Shown here: positions 62,283-64,000 of the stretch, one piece after another | Position numbering within the stretch: position 1 is the stretch's first letter | Layout of the letters: each line of letters starts with the position of its first letter | Origin: Calothrix sp. C42_A2020_038 | Lineage (GTDB): Bacteria > Cyanobacteriota > Cyanobacteriia > Cyanobacteriales > Nostocaceae | Assembly: GCA_015272395.1 (NCBI GenBank) | Contig: JACYLQ010000036.1 | Location: 62,001-126,000 of the forward strand | Length of the DNA stretch: 64,000 bases | Reading direction: 5' to 3' | Notes under the pieces: model-generated | The model's database searches: none | Told to the model about the DNA's origin: nothing | Seen by the model: only the letters and a program-made list of their open reading frames with translations | Translations under genes and position numbers: made by a program

Positions 62283-63887
62283 TTACAATAAACCGCGTTT
62301 ACCATTAGGGCGTACTGTCATCCAGTTGGTTTTAGCTAATGCCAGTTGGTCATCGGAAACCTTGGCGCCTGTTAAATTCGCACCACATAAGTTAGCTCCA
62401 CGTAGATTTGCATTATTAAGGTAAGCATAGCTAAGGTCAGCTCCGCGCAAGTCAGCTCCTTCTAAATCAGCATGACTCAAGTAAGCTTTGCTCATGTTGG
62501 CATCACGAAGATTCGCCCGGTTAAGACTGGCTCTACCAAAGTCGCTATTGTGTAAATTGGTACCCTGAAGATTCGCACGTTCTAACACTGAGGAGTGGAA
62601 GTTTGCTCCTGATAAATCAATTCCTTGTAAGTTAAGCAAACTGAAATTATGCAGAGCGAAATCGCGTCTACCTTTACTGTAAGCAGTTCGCAGCCCTTCA
62701 GTATTCAACTGGCGAGAAACTTGAGATTTAGAACCTACGGTCGCGCTGGTATTAGTGGCGCCCCCAATATTAGACCTGGAGGTTGCTGATTTATGAGCAG
62801 TGGCACTCGTTGCCTGTGCAACCTTGGCTCGTCTTTCGCGAATTGCGGCAGCGACCTGGGCGACTCCTGCACTGGAATAACCACTCGAAGAATTACCTAA
62901 AAGGATTCCGGAATCATCGTAACGATTACCTCGCTCTTTGATCGAAGCTGCTGGTTGAGCAACCAAGCTTTGTGCAAGACTATCAAGATAAGGCTCCATT
63001 TCAAGTGCGTGCAGTACATCTAGCGATGATTGATAGCGGTTTCTAACCGAGACATCAAGCATTTTACGCAATACATCGCTGAGGTGAGAACTAATATGGA
63101 CTAGGTGTTCCCACATTATCTCACCAGTGGTTGGATTATAATCTAAATCTTTTGGGGATTTGCCAGTTAATAAGTAAATGCAAGTTACACCTAGAGCGTA
63201 AATATCACTCGAATAAACTGGGCGCATTGCCATTTGTTCAGGTGGCGCAAATCCAGGAGTACCAATTGCATACGCTGTTAATGCGGTTTGTCCAGATTGA
63301 AGTGCGGCAGTTTGGCTAACTTGATTTTTGACCGCACCAAAGTCAATTAGTACCAATCGGCTATCTTGAGCGCGACGAATCAGGTTTGCAGGCTTGATGT
63401 CGCGGTGAATTACCTTTTGCTCATGGATGTACTGTAGCAATGGTAAAACTTCGCTCAAGAATTGCTTAACTCCAACTTCGCTGAATACCCCTTGGCTCTT
63501 TACTTCTTGTTGTAAAGTTAGTCCTGATATGTACTCTTGAACTAGATAAAATTGTTCGCGATCTTCAAAAAAATCTAGCAACCTAGGGACTTGAGGATGG
63601 TTACCAATTTTTCCTAAAGTGACAGCTTCGCGCTCGAATAATTCGCGTGCCATCTGCAAAACATGTGGTGCTGTTCCTGAAGGGCGTAATTGTTTAATAA
63701 CACAAGTCGGCTCCCCAGGTAAAGATTCATCGCGGGCAATAAATGTTGCGCCGAAGCCACCTTGACCTAGCGCATGAAGTACACGATAGCGGTCTCGCAA
63801 CAGCAAGCGCGAGCCGCAAGACTGACACCTCTCGCTATAAGATGAATTTTCTGGATTAGGACAGGTAGGATTTAAGCAGTAGCTCAT
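62283..63887 (-). CDS. Ser/Thr kinase with zinc ribbon and pentapeptide repeats
   Basis: The 534-residue protein starts with a zinc ribbon (about 4-27: CLNPTCPNPENSSYSERCQS then CGSR, four Cys). The kinase domain (about 33-300) looks fully active: GQGGFGATF, VIKQL, HRDIKPAN, DFGAVKN and GTPGFAPPEQ. After a Ser/Ala-rich linker (about 310-400) come about 14 pentapeptide repeats (about 425-515, A(N/D)LxG), a right-handed beta-helix that could mimic DNA or form a binding surface. This architecture is common in cyanobacteria. The FHA gene follows on the same strand. Confidence 0.95.
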   Translation of the reverse strand: MSYCLNPTCPNPENSSYSERCQSCGSRLLLRDRYRVLHALGQGGFGATFIARDESLPGEPTCVIKQLRPSGTAPHVLQMARELFEREAVTLGKIGNHPQVPRLLDFFEDREQFYLVQEYISGLTLQQEVKSQGVFSEVGVKQFLSEVLPLLQYIHEQKVIHRDIKPANLIRRAQDSRLVLIDFGAVKNQVSQTAALQSGQTALTAYAIGTPGFAPPEQMAMRPVYSSDIYALGVTCIYLLTGKSPKDLDYNPTTGEIMWEHLVHISSHLSDVLRKMLDVSVRNRYQSSLDVLHALEMEPYLDSLAQSLVAQPAASIKERGNRYDDSGILLGNSSSGYSSAGVAQVAAAIRERRAKVAQATSATAHKSATSRSNIGGATNTSATVGSKSQVSRQLNTEGLRTAYSKGRRDFALHNFSLLNLQGIDLSGANFHSSVLERANLQGTNLHNSDFGRASLNRANLRDANMSKAYLSHADLEGADLRGADLSYAYLNNANLRGANLCGANLTGAKVSDDQLALAKTNWMTVRPNGKRGLL

Positions 63888-64000
63888 GCACTGTCAACTC
63901 GCTGCACGAAAATGGAATAAAGAGCGTTGAAACCCTTGTCTCATTATCAAAATTAGAAATCTTTACTGCCAGGTGAATTTTGCTGGAAATCCTTTGAAGA
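63888..64000. other. Upstream region of the pentapeptide kinase gene
   Basis: AT-rich DNA that should hold the promoter of the minus-strand kinase gene; I see no gene or repeat before the window ends. Confidence 0.35.

Overview
The window looks like a chromosomal piece of a filamentous cyanobacterium, most likely Nostocales (Calothrix/Rivularia-like). The evidence is its content: GroES/GroEL with a perfect CIRCE element, an Rre1/Ycf29-like regulator, a PEP-CTERM protein, a DUF2256 protein, many eukaryote-type Ser/Thr kinases, heptameric short tandem repeats, an AT-rich composition and mostly single-gene transcription units. The usual cyanobacterial palindrome HIP1 (GCGATCGC) is almost absent (one copy noticed, 43459). 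GGCGCC is instead scattered about once per kilobase.

Layout. 1-10.3 kb: a partial gene end, an amphipathic YtxH-like protein, a cellulose-synthase-like glycosyltransferase, a DM13 lipoprotein, a J-domain/TPR protein, a PEP-CTERM protein, a UbiH-like hydroxylase and an Slt-type lytic transglycosylase. 10.5-24.7 kb: a 1301-residue kinase/GAF/PAS/histidine kinase, leuA, a LabA-like NYN protein, then an envelope/sensing group (CHASE2-kinase, FecR protein with a long Pro/Thr minisatellite tail, outer-membrane barrel), and a rhodanese. 24.9-36.7 kb: an MnmC-like methyltransferase, an HD-GYP response regulator, glmU, an isoaspartyl peptidase, a DUF2256 protein, a multi-GAF protein, pyrD and small hypothetical genes.

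36.9-39 kb is the most notable region. Two tandem RNA genes have tRNA ends (acceptor stem, D-arm, T-arm), but the anticodon arm is replaced by a bulged helix carrying the Y RNA signature (GACCGA-N8/10-GGTTATC). They lie directly upstream of a TROVE/Ro60 (Rsr) gene on the same strand, behind a good sigma70-type promoter. I read this as a Ro60 ribonucleoprotein locus with two divergent tRNA-mimicking Y RNAs of the YrlA type.

39-49 kb: a Uma2 protein, a broken HicB antitoxin, an orphan-looking C5 DNA methyltransferase, groEL/groES, the Rre1-like regulator, an alpha/beta hydrolase and glgB. 49.5-64 kb: small envelope proteins, a probable FtsL-like gene directly upstream of ftsI, a rhomboid whose catalytic Ser is Asn, three more Ser/Thr kinases, a MarR regulator, a decayed EVE-domain gene, a membrane protein and an FHA protein. 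Five kinase-domain proteins and one FHA protein in 64 kb point to heavy phosphorylation-based signalling. Gene-poor stretches hold palindromic repeat families, heptamer repeats and gene remnants.
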